Source of the DNA: an uncultured Flavobacteriales bacterium
Lineage (GTDB): Bacteria; Bacteroidota; Bacteroidia; Flavobacteriales_D; Parvicellaceae
Length of the DNA: 64,000 nucleotides
Reading direction: 5' to 3'
Assembly (NCBI GenBank): GCA_943788755.1
Contig: CALSRM010000003.1
Span: 1,364,001-1,428,000 of the forward strand
Made by a program: the position numbers and the translations under genes
Notes under the pieces: model-generated
Databases searched by the model: none
The model's input: only the letters and a program-made list of their open reading frames with translations
What the model was told of the DNA's origin: nothing
Shown here: piece by piece, positions 31,101 to 38,946 of the stretch
Layout: each line of letters begins with the position of its first letter
Position numbering within the stretch: position 1 is the stretch's first letter

Positions 31101-32793
31101 TGTAATAGTTCATGTGATGGATTGATTAATTCCATTCCAACAGGTGGAGATGGAAACTACACTTATATTTGGTCAAATGGGGTAACTTTGCCATTATTGC
31201 TTAATCTTTGTTCGGGAGCTTATTCATTGAACATTGAAGATGGAAACGGATGTTCTATAGATACAACAGTGACTTTAGTTGGCCCTGCAGCTGCGGTTAT
31301 TACTAATGTAATTGAAGTGATGAATCTTGCCCAGGAATGTGCGATGGCTTATAGAGATTGTTGCCAGCAATGCTACACAATACAGTATAGATGGGGTTAA
31401 TTTTGTGGCTAATCCAATATTTACTAATTTATGTTCAGGGAATTATACTGTACATGCTCAAGATGCCAATGAATGTTCAACAGATAGTCTGGTAGAGGTT
31501 GGCAGTCCAATAGCTGTTGGGGTATCTGTAACTGCTACTAGCCCAATTTGTATTGGTGGTTCTTCTTTTTTAGACGGAACGGTAACCGGTGGTAATCAAC
31601 CATTTACTTATGAATGGTCTGATAACGCAGGAGTAGTTCTGTTTGCTACTGAAGACGGAAACGTTTCACCTATACTAGATGAGGTATATACATTTACTGC
31701 AACAGATGCAAATGGGTGTACAAATGCAGAGACTGTATTAGTGGAGGTTAATGGTCCTTTAACCGTTCTTTCAATAGATGGTGATACTCCAATTTGTGAA
31801 GGTTCACCTTCAAACCTATCAGCTTCAGCAGGTGGTGGAGATGGAGGTCCTTATACTTACACTTGGGATCAAGGTTTGGGTGTTGGTCAGAATCAAACGG
31901 TTACCCCTACTGCGACTACAATTTATACAGTAACAATAACAGATGGATGTCAAACCCCATCAATTTCTGACCAAGTGACTGTTATAGTAAACACAGTGCC
32001 AACCATCTCATTTACAGGTGATGAATTATTTGGTTGTGTACCTGTTACAACTAATTTTACCGATAACTTGGTTCCAGCTGGTTCTACATGTTTATGGGAT
32101 TTTGGTGATGGAGGAACAAGCACGCAATGCGCAAGTCCCTCTTATGTTTTCACTCAACCAGGTTGTTGGGATGTAACTTTAACCATTACAACCGCTGAAG
32201 GTTGTATCGGAACTGTTACGATACCAAATTATGTGTGTGTTTTTGGATACCCTACAGCTGATTTTACATTTGGACCTCAACCCACGAGTGTATTAAATCC
32301 AACAATCGATTTCGTTAATTTAAGCTCAAATGCGGATGCATATAATTGGACTTTTGATGTTGGAGGATTAGAAGACCAAAGTACGGTAGAAGATCCTCAG
32401 TACACTTTTCCAAATGCAAATCCTGGAACTTATGAAGTATGTCTAGAAGCTATTACGCTTAACGGATGCACTGATACAATCTGTCAGAACGTTTTAATCG
32501 ATGAGGAATTTATTATTTATGTTCCAAATGCATTCACACCAGGTGGTAGTGATTTAATTAATAACGAATTTAAACCAATTGTAAAAGGTGAAGATCCGTT
32601 GAAATATTCGTTCATGGTGTTTAACCGATGGGGAGAATTAATTTTTGAAACTTCTCACTCCTCTGAGGGGTGGGATGGCACATATAAAGGCCTTATGTCT
32701 CAACAAGATGTTTATGTTTGGAAAGTAACTTGTATAGATCCTTCTTCCAAGCAATCACATGAGTATATGGGGCACGTAACGTTATTAAAATAA
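25182..32793 (+). pseudogene. Giant cysteine-rich SprB-like adhesin with T9SS type B tail, frameshifted in this sequence
   Basis: If two missing bases are restored (near 31321 and 31346) the gene encodes about 2,537 aa. The signal peptide ends about residue 24 (VLACHET). Five nearly identical 91-92-aa repeats follow at about 503-950, each with TVASCDFANQGAID and ICAGGTITVTWTITD. Next come about seven Ig-like repeats of about 70 aa at about 1110-1730 (AGVDQ.ICEG, then TYTVTGTDANGCVNTD). After these are SprB-type repeats (CNG.C.GEI, then YSNDNGANF), two PKD-like domains (CLWDFGDGG; YNWTFDVGG), and the type B gliding-associated sorting domain starting YVPNAFTPGG. The architecture matches surface adhesins such as SprB that are moved by the gliding motors. 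A convergent gene follows 7 bases away. Confidence 0.85.
26688..28035 (+). repeat. Five tandem 273-276-bp repeats in the adhesin gene
   Basis: Units start at 26688, 26961, 27237, 27513 and 27789, each with GCAACTGTTGCATCTTGTGA. Spacings are 273, 276, 276 and 276 bases. Units 2-4 differ by only a few bases, which indicates recent duplication or ongoing homogenisation. The frame is kept through all units. Confidence 0.95.
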
Positions 32794-32800
32794 ACAAAAT

Positions 32801-33700
32801 TTAGTTATTGGGAAAGGATGTTTCCTTGGGCTGAGTAAAAATCTTGTCATTTCGAGATTTACCAGTTCTTGCATCAAAGTCTTTTAAGTACTTCCACTTT
32901 CCACTTTCCAAAACGAAAGCATCAAAGCTTAAATCCGGAACCAAATAATCAGGTATCCCTACTAATTGTCCAGACATTGGAGAAAGGTGGTCAAATATAA
33001 TGTACTCTTTCCTTTTTATTAATTTATATTTAACGGAAATGGTTGCTTTTTTGCTGTACTGAAAAACAACTCTTCTTTTGGTATCTTCATCCTGTTTAAA
33101 TATTGGTAATCCGAATTTGATTTTATCCCTCCCTTGGAAAGCCATTGTTTCAATAATTTTTTTGTTGGACATTCTATTATTTCCATCCCAGCCTAATAAA
33201 GTGTATGTTGTATTTAGACCCTTTTTTACAGGAATAATTTCATAATATAATGCTCCAAACCATTTTTTTTCATTGTACAACGTATATTCTACTCGTGTGG
33301 CGTATTTGGATTTATCAAATAATTCTATAATAACGTATTCGCCTTTTCGTGAATCGTATTTCATTACTAAGCAGAAAAAATAATGTTCTTGGATACCTGG
33401 AACTTCAATATTCCAATTGAATATTCTAAAAGCATTGTCAGGAGAGGTTTTAGTACTCATTACCTTAGATAAGTCATCGAATTTATAAGTAAAAGCTTCA
33501 TCATATCGAAGTGCTTTCCTTAAGGTATTTTCAAACCGTATATTCAATACAAATTTTTCTTTTAATGTCTCCGCTGTTCTTATTTGCTCAAGTGAAGTTA
33601 CGAGCGAGTCTTCAAAAGATTTAATATTCTCAATTGCACTTTGGGCCAAAGCCGATGAAGTAAATGAGAGTAAAATACCAATGAAAAGGAAAATTTTCAT
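32801..33700 (-). CDS. Secreted protein of unknown function
   Basis: I do not recognise a named family in this 299-aa protein. A clear signal peptide (about 1-19, ending ALAQ) is followed by a helical segment (about 20-75), then a beta-rich region with WFGALYYEIIPVKKG, LLGWDGNNRMSNKKIIETM and FDHLSPMSGQLVGIPDYLVP. The WDGNN motif and overall pattern resemble conserved hypothetical exported proteins of Bacteroidota (recalled, not searched). It is convergent with the adhesin gene and separated by 7 bases. No cysteine lipobox or T9SS tail is visible, so a periplasmic location is likely. Confidence 0.75.
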   Translation of the reverse strand: MKIFLFIGILLSFTSSALAQSAIENIKSFEDSLVTSLEQIRTAETLKEKFVLNIRFENTLRKALRYDEAFTYKFDDLSKVMSTKTSPDNAFRIFNWNIEVPGIQEHYFFCLVMKYDSRKGEYVIIELFDKSKYATRVEYTLYNEKKWFGALYYEIIPVKKGLNTTYTLLGWDGNNRMSNKKIIETMAFQGRDKIKFGLPIFKQDEDTKRRVVFQYSKKATISVKYKLIKRKEYIIFDHLSPMSGQLVGIPDYLVPDLSFDAFVLESGKWKYLKDFDARTGKSRNDKIFTQPKETSFPNN

Positions 33701-33753
33701 AAAATGTAATTTATAATATAACCGTTTATTTGCTTCTGGGTTACAATAATTTA

Positions 33754-33787
33754 TCCAAAAAAAACACCGTTGCTAAGTACGGTGTTT
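33754..33787 (-). terminator. Rho-independent terminator after the ferredoxin gene
   Basis: On the minus strand a 9-bp stem (33787-33779 with 33770-33762) is followed by a run of eight T residues. It lies 24 bases beyond the ferredoxin stop codon. Confidence 0.8.
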
Positions 33788-33811
33788 CGATAGTATAGTT
33801 TCAATTGAAAG

Positions 33812-34165
33812 TTAATCTATGTGGAGACTATCTTTCTTCAGTAAAAGTTCTTCTTCTGTTTCAACATTGGCTTCATCATCTACACAGCAATCAACAGGGC
33901 ATACAGCAGCGCATTGTGGCTCATCATGAAACCCTTTACATTCAGTACATTTATCTGGAACTATGTAATAGACATCCATATCCACTGGTTCTTGTTCAGC
34001 GTCAGCATCAACAGTTATACCAGAGTTTTTCCCTTTAAATTTTCCACTTAACGATGTTCCTTCAGAAAACTTCCATTCAGCACCACCTTCATATATCGCA
34101 TTATTAGGACATTCTGGTTCACAAGCTCCACAATTAATACATTCGTCGGTTATTATAATCGCCAT
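33812..34165 (-). CDS. 4Fe-4S dicluster ferredoxin
   Basis: A 117-aa small electron carrier. I start it at the ATG at 34165 because the product then begins MAIIITDECINCGACEPECP, the usual ferredoxin opening; the longer frame runs antisense through the neighbouring reductase gene. The first cluster motif is CINCGACEPECP at 9-20. The second is CTECKGFHDEPQCAAVCP, with an insertion typical of the Bacteroidota/Allochromatium-type 2[4Fe-4S] ferredoxins. An acidic insert separates the two halves. It is divergent from the acyl-CoA reductase, 49 bases away. Confidence 0.92.
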   Translation of the reverse strand: MAIIITDECINCGACEPECPNNAIYEGGAEWKFSEGTSLSGKFKGKNSGITVDADAEQEPVDMDVYYIVPDKCTECKGFHDEPQCAAVCPVDCCVDDEANVETEEELLLKKDSLHID

Positions 34166-34193
34166 CGTTAAAATCTTTATAATTTTGCAAGTG

Positions 34194-34201
34194 CAAATAT
34201 A
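34194..34201 (-). promoter_or_regulatory. Predicted -7 element for the ferredoxin gene
   Basis: On the minus strand TATATTTG (34201-34194) fits TAnnTTTG and lies 28 bases before the ferredoxin ATG. A good -33 box is not visible. Confidence 0.4.
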
Positions 34202-34214
34202 ATCATTATTTAAT

Positions 34215-35273
34215 TTGGAAATGGATTTATACCAACGAGTTAAGGCATTAGAGAAACTAGGTAAAATTCTTAGTTCAATAGGAGAGAATAGAAACTGGAC
34301 AGGATTTGAGTTGGGAATTACTGAAAATGAGTACAAAGCTTTGGAGGAATTGACAAGAAGTGTTCGCATTTTTAATGGATGGTTTACCGAAAAAGAGGTA
34401 AAGAATTCTTTTAAAGCTTGGGGAAAACAACTCTCATTAGAAAATATAGAAAAATGGATTAAACGCTATAATCTAGATGATATTGAATCCAACAAAGAAG
34501 TAGGAATTATTATGGCAGGTAACATCCCGTTAGTTGGTTTTCATGATTATGTATGTTGTTACATTGCTGGGTATAAAACAAAAATAAAATTATCAAGTGA
34601 CGATGATAAGCTCTTTCCAGCTATTCTAACTATTTTAAATCATTTTGATAATACAGTTGCAGAAAGGTCTGAGGTTGTCATTACTCAATTAAAAAACATA
34701 GATGGAATAATTGCTACTGGCAGTAATAACACATCCAGGTATTTTGAGCAATATTTTGGAAAATATCCAAATATTATTCGCAAGAGCAGAACTTCAGTTG
34801 CTATAATTACAGGAGCAGAATCGGAAGAAGATCTGCGGGGACTTGCTAATGATGTTTTTGCTTTTTATGGATTGGGTTGTAGAAATGTGACTAAAGTATT
34901 TTTACCAAAAGGTTATGATTTGGATAATTTATTCAAAGCTTTTTTTCCATTTCAATATGTTTCAGAGAATAATAAATATGCTAATAATTATGATTATCAT
35001 AAAGCTGTTTTTATGATGGAGCAGTATGATTTGCTTGAAAATGGGTTTCTAATCATGAAGGAAGATCAAAGTTTGCATTCTCCGATTGGTACGCTATACT
35101 ATGAATACTATAGTGACGCTAGCTCAATTCAAGAACATTTAAAGCAGTTGGATGAAAACATTCAGTGCGTTGTGTCCAAAAAAGACATTCCTTTCGGTAA
35201 AGCACAAAATCCTGAATTATGGGATTATGCAGATAATGTGGATACACTTGAATTTTTAATAAGTTTGAAATAA
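34215..35273 (+). CDS. Acyl-CoA reductase (LuxC-like)
   Basis: A 352-aa protein of the LuxC/acyl-CoA reductase family, which reduces fatty acyl-CoA to the aldehyde using NADPH. Landmarks are GIIMAGNIPLVGFHD (97-111), IIATGSNNTSRYFEQYF (165-181), SRTSVAIITG (191-200) and the probable catalytic Cys222 in YGLGCRNVTK. The start may be this ATG or the Met two codons later. It is divergent from the ferredoxin gene. No luxD/luxE or luciferase genes are present, so bioluminescence is not implied; the pathway role is unknown. Confidence 0.88.
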   Translation: MEMDLYQRVKALEKLGKILSSIGENRNWTGFELGITENEYKALEELTRSVRIFNGWFTEKEVKNSFKAWGKQLSLENIEKWIKRYNLDDIESNKEVGIIMAGNIPLVGFHDYVCCYIAGYKTKIKLSSDDDKLFPAILTILNHFDNTVAERSEVVITQLKNIDGIIATGSNNTSRYFEQYFGKYPNIIRKSRTSVAIITGAESEEDLRGLANDVFAFYGLGCRNVTKVFLPKGYDLDNLFKAFFPFQYVSENNKYANNYDYHKAVFMMEQYDLLENGFLIMKEDQSLHSPIGTLYYEYYSDASSIQEHLKQLDENIQCVVSKKDIPFGKAQNPELWDYADNVDTLEFLISLK

Positions 35274-35398
35274 TAGCCCATTCATCGTATTGTAATGTAA
35301 TTACAATTGTCAACGAAATCAAAGTAGTAATTAACAATGTGATAGAAATGGGTACAACATTCTTTATTTTTATCTTTTAATCACTCAAAGAATAAAGG

Positions 35399-35800
35399 AT
35401 GAGGAAAGAATTACTACTCAAAGATTGTATTGATAATGTTAAAACATTTCACGAAGCATTTTTAATAGCTAACGAAGAAGAACCAAAAGCAGAAATTCCT
35501 AAAACTGACTACTTATTGCGTTATAAGTTAATGCGAGAAGAGAATGAAGAATACCTTGAGGCAGCTCAAAATGGTGATTTAATAGAAATAGCTGATGCTT
35601 GTGGCGATATGCTTTACATTTTATGCGGAACGCTTTTAAAGCACGGTTTACAGCACAAAATAGACGAAGTTTTTACCGAGATTCAACGAAGCAATATGAG
35701 TAAGTTGGATGAGAATGGACAGCCCATTTATCGCGAAGATGGAAAAGTACTAAAAAGTACTAAATACTTTAAGCCGAATATTGCTGAGATTTTAGGGTAG
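35399..35800 (+). CDS. MazG-like / PRA-PH family nucleotide pyrophosphohydrolase
   Basis: This 133-aa all-alpha protein shows the metal-binding pattern of the MazG/HisE superfamily: REENEEYLEA at 47-56 followed by EIADACGDMLY at 63-73, which supply the acidic Mg2+ ligands. Such enzymes split nucleoside triphosphates to monophosphate and pyrophosphate and often remove damaged nucleotides. The C-terminal half has SNMSKLDENGQPIYREDGKV, a lineage-specific extension also seen in phage-like and bacterial homologues (recalled). The precise substrate is unknown. Confidence 0.82.
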   Translation: MRKELLLKDCIDNVKTFHEAFLIANEEEPKAEIPKTDYLLRYKLMREENEEYLEAAQNGDLIEIADACGDMLYILCGTLLKHGLQHKIDEVFTEIQRSNMSKLDENGQPIYREDGKVLKSTKYFKPNIAEILG

Positions 35801-35892
35801 GTTTACCTCAAAATAGTTGGGTTTAGTTTTTATTTTTTCTCCAAAATAAAAATATATTAGTTAATTATAGCTGTACTTTCTATCTTTATCCT

Positions 35893-36525
35893 ATGCAAAA
35901 AACAGCCATTATACTGGGAGCAACAGGCCTTACTGGATCACTTGTTTTAGAACAGCTTCTTTGCAGCACAAACTATGAAATTATCAAACTTTTCTCAAGA
36001 AAATCAACGGGTATTTCGCACCCAAAAGTGAAAGAGTACATAGGAAACCTATTAGTTTTAGAGGATTTTAAAGAAGACCTAACTGGAGATGAACTGTACA
36101 TCTGTATAGGAACCACCAAAAAGAAAACACCCAATCATCAGCAGTATCGAAAAATAGACTTGGGTATTCCGGCACAAGCTGTTGAAATTTGCAAAAACAA
36201 TGGTGTTTCTAAAGTGGCTGTGGTTTCTGCTATTGGTGCCAATACAAAAAGTTCTATATCCTACAATAAAATAAAAGGGGAGATGGAGCATGCTGTATTG
36301 TCTGTTAATATTGAGCGTACCTATATTCTAAGGCCAAGCTTTATTGTTGGCAACAGGCAAGAGCAGCGTACGGGAGAAGAATGGGGAATAGCGGTTTTTA
36401 AATGTTTTAAATTTTTAATACCGAAGAAATACCGTGCGGTTGAGGCGAGAGACATTGCTGCTAAAATGATCGAGTTGTGCAATTCTAACGCCTCTTCAAA
36501 AATTATAGAGTCGAACGATATTTAG
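35893..36525 (+). CDS. NAD(P)-binding Rossmann-fold protein (atypical SDR)
   Basis: A 210-aa protein with the dinucleotide-binding GATGLTG at 9-15, a second-strand LFSRKSTG, the typical YICIGTTKKK segment, and VVSAIGAN followed by SYNKIKGEMEHAV, where Tyr and Lys are placed as in atypical short-chain dehydrogenases of the HTATIP2/NmrA-like group. The tail YRAVEARDIAAKMIELC also fits that group. The substrate is unknown. The following 154 bases to the next gene hold nothing I can support. Confidence 0.8.
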   Translation: MQKTAIILGATGLTGSLVLEQLLCSTNYEIIKLFSRKSTGISHPKVKEYIGNLLVLEDFKEDLTGDELYICIGTTKKKTPNHQQYRKIDLGIPAQAVEICKNNGVSKVAVVSAIGANTKSSISYNKIKGEMEHAVLSVNIERTYILRPSFIVGNRQEQRTGEEWGIAVFKCFKFLIPKKYRAVEARDIAAKMIELCNSNASSKIIESNDI

Positions 36526-36679
36526 TTCATGCGGTTTTAACGCTTCAATGGTTAGATCTTTTCTCAATGGTGTAACATCAATTGTATAATTGCGCCTCAA
36601 AGTTCCAGTATAAAAGTAGTGAAGCAGCATAGGTCGGGTGACTTTTTTATAGCTTATTACGTATCTGGTTTTTATGTTT

Positions 36680-37408
36680 TTATAAATTAATTTCCAGCAT
36701 ATCTTTTTCTATTTCTGTGATCAAATAAACCAATTTTCGTTGATCTTCTTTTGCTAATCGATTGAAAAGATTATCACCTATGTTTATCATTTCAAGACCT
36801 ATTTCGAGTCCCTTAATTTGGCTTGCTGAGTAATATTTTTCTTTGTTTTTCATTACAAGGATTAAATATTCAAGAATCTCTTTGATTTTCTTAATAAGAA
36901 TTCTATCGTGTAAGATTTCAAATAAAGATTGGAAAGTATCAATAAATTTTTCTATTTCTTTCCGAGGCAATAGTTTTATAAGTGTTGTGATTTTTGAGGG
37001 ATCGTAAGGAGCTTCTATTCTATTTTTAATGGCTTCATCGACAAGCATATTTTCAAAACCTGTTGCTGCTCGGAATGATTTCATTACTTTAAGCGCAGTA
37101 TTTAATATTTTGGGTAGATGGATTCCATAATTAAAGATTAGATTAGAAGTGTCCAATAAAATACTTAATAATTTTTTGGGATGCTTAATATAATTATCTA
37201 GACTTTTGAATGATTCGTTTAATTCTGCTCGCTTATTAAATTCTGGATAAATGTAATTTAGGAAGTAATTCCTAAGTAGATTTACTGTCTCTTCATTTAT
37301 TGATTCGGGGATTTTATATTTACCCTTGATATTTTGATATTGATATCTTTGATAAATAGTATTTCGATATCCTTCAATTATATCCTCCAAAACTTTCTCT
37401 TTGGTCAT
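36680..37408 (-). CDS. Conserved-type hypothetical protein, all-helical
   Basis: I do not recognise this 242-aa protein. It has no signal peptide. It is predicted to be almost wholly helical, with many charged residues, isoleucines and leucines (for example IKKIKEILEYLILVMKNKEK), and has no cysteine-rich or catalytic motif that I can name. Length, frame and amino-acid make-up look like a real gene, and it is flanked by non-coding DNA on both sides. It lies at the left edge of an accessory zone with a transposase remnant. Confidence 0.65.
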   Translation of the reverse strand: MTKEKVLEDIIEGYRNTIYQRYQYQNIKGKYKIPESINEETVNLLRNYFLNYIYPEFNKRAELNESFKSLDNYIKHPKKLLSILLDTSNLIFNYGIHLPKILNTALKVMKSFRAATGFENMLVDEAIKNRIEAPYDPSKITTLIKLLPRKEIEKFIDTFQSLFEILHDRILIKKIKEILEYLILVMKNKEKYYSASQIKGLEIGLEMINIGDNLFNRLAKEDQRKLVYLITEIEKDMLEINL

Positions 37409-37556
37409 CTCCTTCTATTTTTTTAGGTTTTTCTCAATTAGAATTGCAACATTTTAGTGTTTTAATCAGCGACAAGTTGTAAGTTTCCTCTTTATTAGGA
37501 ATGGTTAAGTTACTGACATAGATAAGGTTAGTTGGAGAGGTCAGTTATTATTTTCT

Positions 37557-37656
37557 ACAACGTTCCAACTAAGCTACATAATAATGGTCCGATACCCCAT
37601 CGGGAGGTAGGCAAGGATTATGTTGCTTAGCTTTTGTGCATGTTGCACAACGTTGT
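37557..37656. repeat. Nested ~100-bp inverted-repeat element
   Basis: ACAACGTT at 37557-37564 is mirrored by AACGTTGT at 37649-37656. Inside them an imperfect pair (37567-37582 with 37617-37632, 14 of 16 positions complementary) and a small CCGAT/ATCGG stem (37589-37593 with 37599-37603) are nested. The layout recalls attC-like or MITE-like folded elements. The canonical attC core sequences are not matched. It lies just upstream of a transposase remnant. Confidence 0.55.
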
Positions 37657-37706
37657 TGATAAAGATAGTAAATCTGATTAAGATGAAGTAAGGCTTATCT
37701 TTAATT

Positions 37707-37898
37707 GTGCAAGGCAAGAAAAAATATCAGGAAAAACTTTTCACCCATTTTCAATTAAGTGATCGTGTTCCCAAGGACAACTTTTACCGTCAACTGAATG
37801 AGGTTTTGGATTTAGCAAAAGTGGTAAAAGCTGCTTTGCATTATTTTATTGTGATAATAAGAGTCGAAATAAAGGCTTACAAGCCACTTACTTTATAA
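37707..37898 (+). pseudogene. IS1182-family transposase remnant (N-terminal fragment)
   Basis: The frame from a GTG at 37707 reads MQGKKKYQEKLFTHFQLSDR and continues VPKDNFYRQLNEVLDL. This is the well-known N-terminus of IS1182/IS5-like transposases, which are normally about 450-550 aa. After NEVLDL (about 37814) the similarity stops and the frame ends at 37898, so at least 85 percent of the transposase is missing. I see no intact terminal inverted repeats. It marks a past insertion in this region. Confidence 0.75.
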
Positions 37899-38112
37899 GA
37901 AATAGTACTAAAACGAAAAGCAAAGTGTGTTTAAACCACTTTAAATAGAGCCCTATTTTAATGAAAAATGGGAGTTGTGCATCAGTTACCTTTGCTGCCA
38001 GTAGCACTTAATTTTCAGGTAAAATAAGAAAGGTTTTCTTTACTTAATGTAAAGTTTATTTGTCAATTTGATTTGTTTGTTTTACATTTGTGAAAAAATT
38101 AAACTTAATATT

Positions 38113-38589
38113 ATGAAAATAAAGTATCTATTTCCTAACAAATACAAGAAAGTCGGCTTGTTTATTCTTATCCCTTCTGCAATCATTGGTTTATTAACCT
38201 TTATTTTAAATTACGAACCTGATTTTTTAACTTTAAATGTTCCTGCTATTTTTATTAACGAGTTTTTTGGTGATAATTATTTATTTGGTTTCATCAAGAA
38301 TAATATTTTGAATGAAATCCTTGGAGTTTTAACAATCATTAGTTCATTGCTAGTCGCTTTTTCGAAAGAAAAGTCAGAAGATGAATTTATTTCTAAAATA
38401 AGACTTGAATCCTTAGTTTGGGCTGTATATTTCAATTATGCTGTTCTTTTGATCTCATTTTTATTCATATATGGTTTATCGTTTTTATGGGTTATGGTTT
38501 TTAATATGTTTACAGTTTTACTGTTTTTCATTATTAGATTTAATTGGCAAATTTTTAAACTTAAAAAATCAGATAGTTATGAAGAATAG
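38113..38589 (+). CDS. Four-helix membrane protein paired with an XRE regulator
   Basis: A 158-aa integral membrane protein, started at the ATG at 38113 (the frame opens at 38068, but the shorter start gives a basic MKIKYLFPNKYKKVG leader before the first helix). Helices are likely near 15-32, 65-85, 105-127 and 128-148, ending in a charged tail (KLKKSDSYEE). No catalytic motif is visible. It overlaps the next gene, a short HTH regulator, by 11 bases. Pairs of a small membrane protein and a 65-70-aa XRE protein are known in many bacteria. A sensor or immunity role is possible but unproven. Confidence 0.75.
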   Translation: MKIKYLFPNKYKKVGLFILIPSAIIGLLTFILNYEPDFLTLNVPAIFINEFFGDNYLFGFIKNNILNEILGVLTIISSLLVAFSKEKSEDEFISKIRLESLVWAVYFNYAVLLISFLFIYGLSFLWVMVFNMFTVLLFFIIRFNWQIFKLKKSDSYEE

Positions 38590-38785
38590 TATTAAAGTGG
38601 AGAGAGCCAAAAAAAATATTACACAAGCTGATTTAGCCACATTAGCAAAAGTTAGTAGGCAAACAATTAATGCTATGGAATTAGGGAAGTATGTTCCTTC
38701 AACAGTTTTAGCTTTGAGGCTGGCTCAAATTTTTGAAGTAGAAATTAGTGAAATATTTACTTTGGAAGAATCAGACTGGAGTTAG
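38579..38785 (+). CDS. Short XRE-family HTH transcriptional regulator
   Basis: A 68-aa protein consisting of a single helix-turn-helix of the Cro/C1 (XRE) type: IKVERAKKNITQADLATLAK, then VSRQTINAMELGKYVPS, with the recognition helix around SRQTINAMELG, and a short LFTLEESDW-type tail (here IFTLEESDWS). The ATG at 38579 lies 11 bases inside the membrane-protein gene, so translation is coupled. It probably regulates its own operon and the membrane partner (inference). Confidence 0.85.
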   Translation: MKNSIKVERAKKNITQADLATLAKVSRQTINAMELGKYVPSTVLALRLAQIFEVEISEIFTLEESDWS

Positions 38786-38794
38786 TTTGCATTA

Positions 38795-38860
38795 CTGCTA
38801 ACGTTCAGTATAAGAAACAGGCGGGTTTTGGAACACGCATCTATAAGCCCAGTCACGAGT
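38795..38860 (+). repeat. GCTAACGTT-type intergenic repeat end
   Basis: Directly after the HTH gene comes CTGCTAACGTTCAGTATAAG, followed by AAACAGGCGGGTTTTGG. I recall closely similar strings behind mobile or accessory genes in many flavobacterial genomes. Its partner on the left could be the ACAACGTT/AACGTTGT element at 37.6 kb. Identification as a repeat family rests on memory, not a search. Confidence 0.35.
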
Positions 38861-38946
38861 TATATTTTGTGTAATTACTTTCATTTTACCTGATCAGTCC
38901 GCATGTTTTCTTAGGTTGTGTGGGCGCATTTTTTTCTTGTTTCTTT

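Noticed and set aside
31327-32793. Adhesin C-terminal segment considered as an independent gene
   Set aside because: It would start inside a SprB-type repeat with no signal peptide, although it ends in a T9SS sorting domain.
34166-34369. Longer start for the ferredoxin
   Set aside because: The extra residues are antisense to the acyl-CoA reductase and not ferredoxin-like.
34215-35273. LuxC homology as a sign of bioluminescence
   Set aside because: No luciferase (luxAB) or luxD/luxE genes are near; LuxC-like reductases are common in non-luminous flavobacteria.
36526-36679. Possible RNA gene or repeat between the NAD(P)-binding protein and the 242-aa hypothetical
   Set aside because: No tRNA-like fold or strong hairpin could be read.
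37557-37656. Element as a canonical integron attC site
   Set aside because: The terminal sequences do not fit the RYYYAAC and GTTRRRY core sites.
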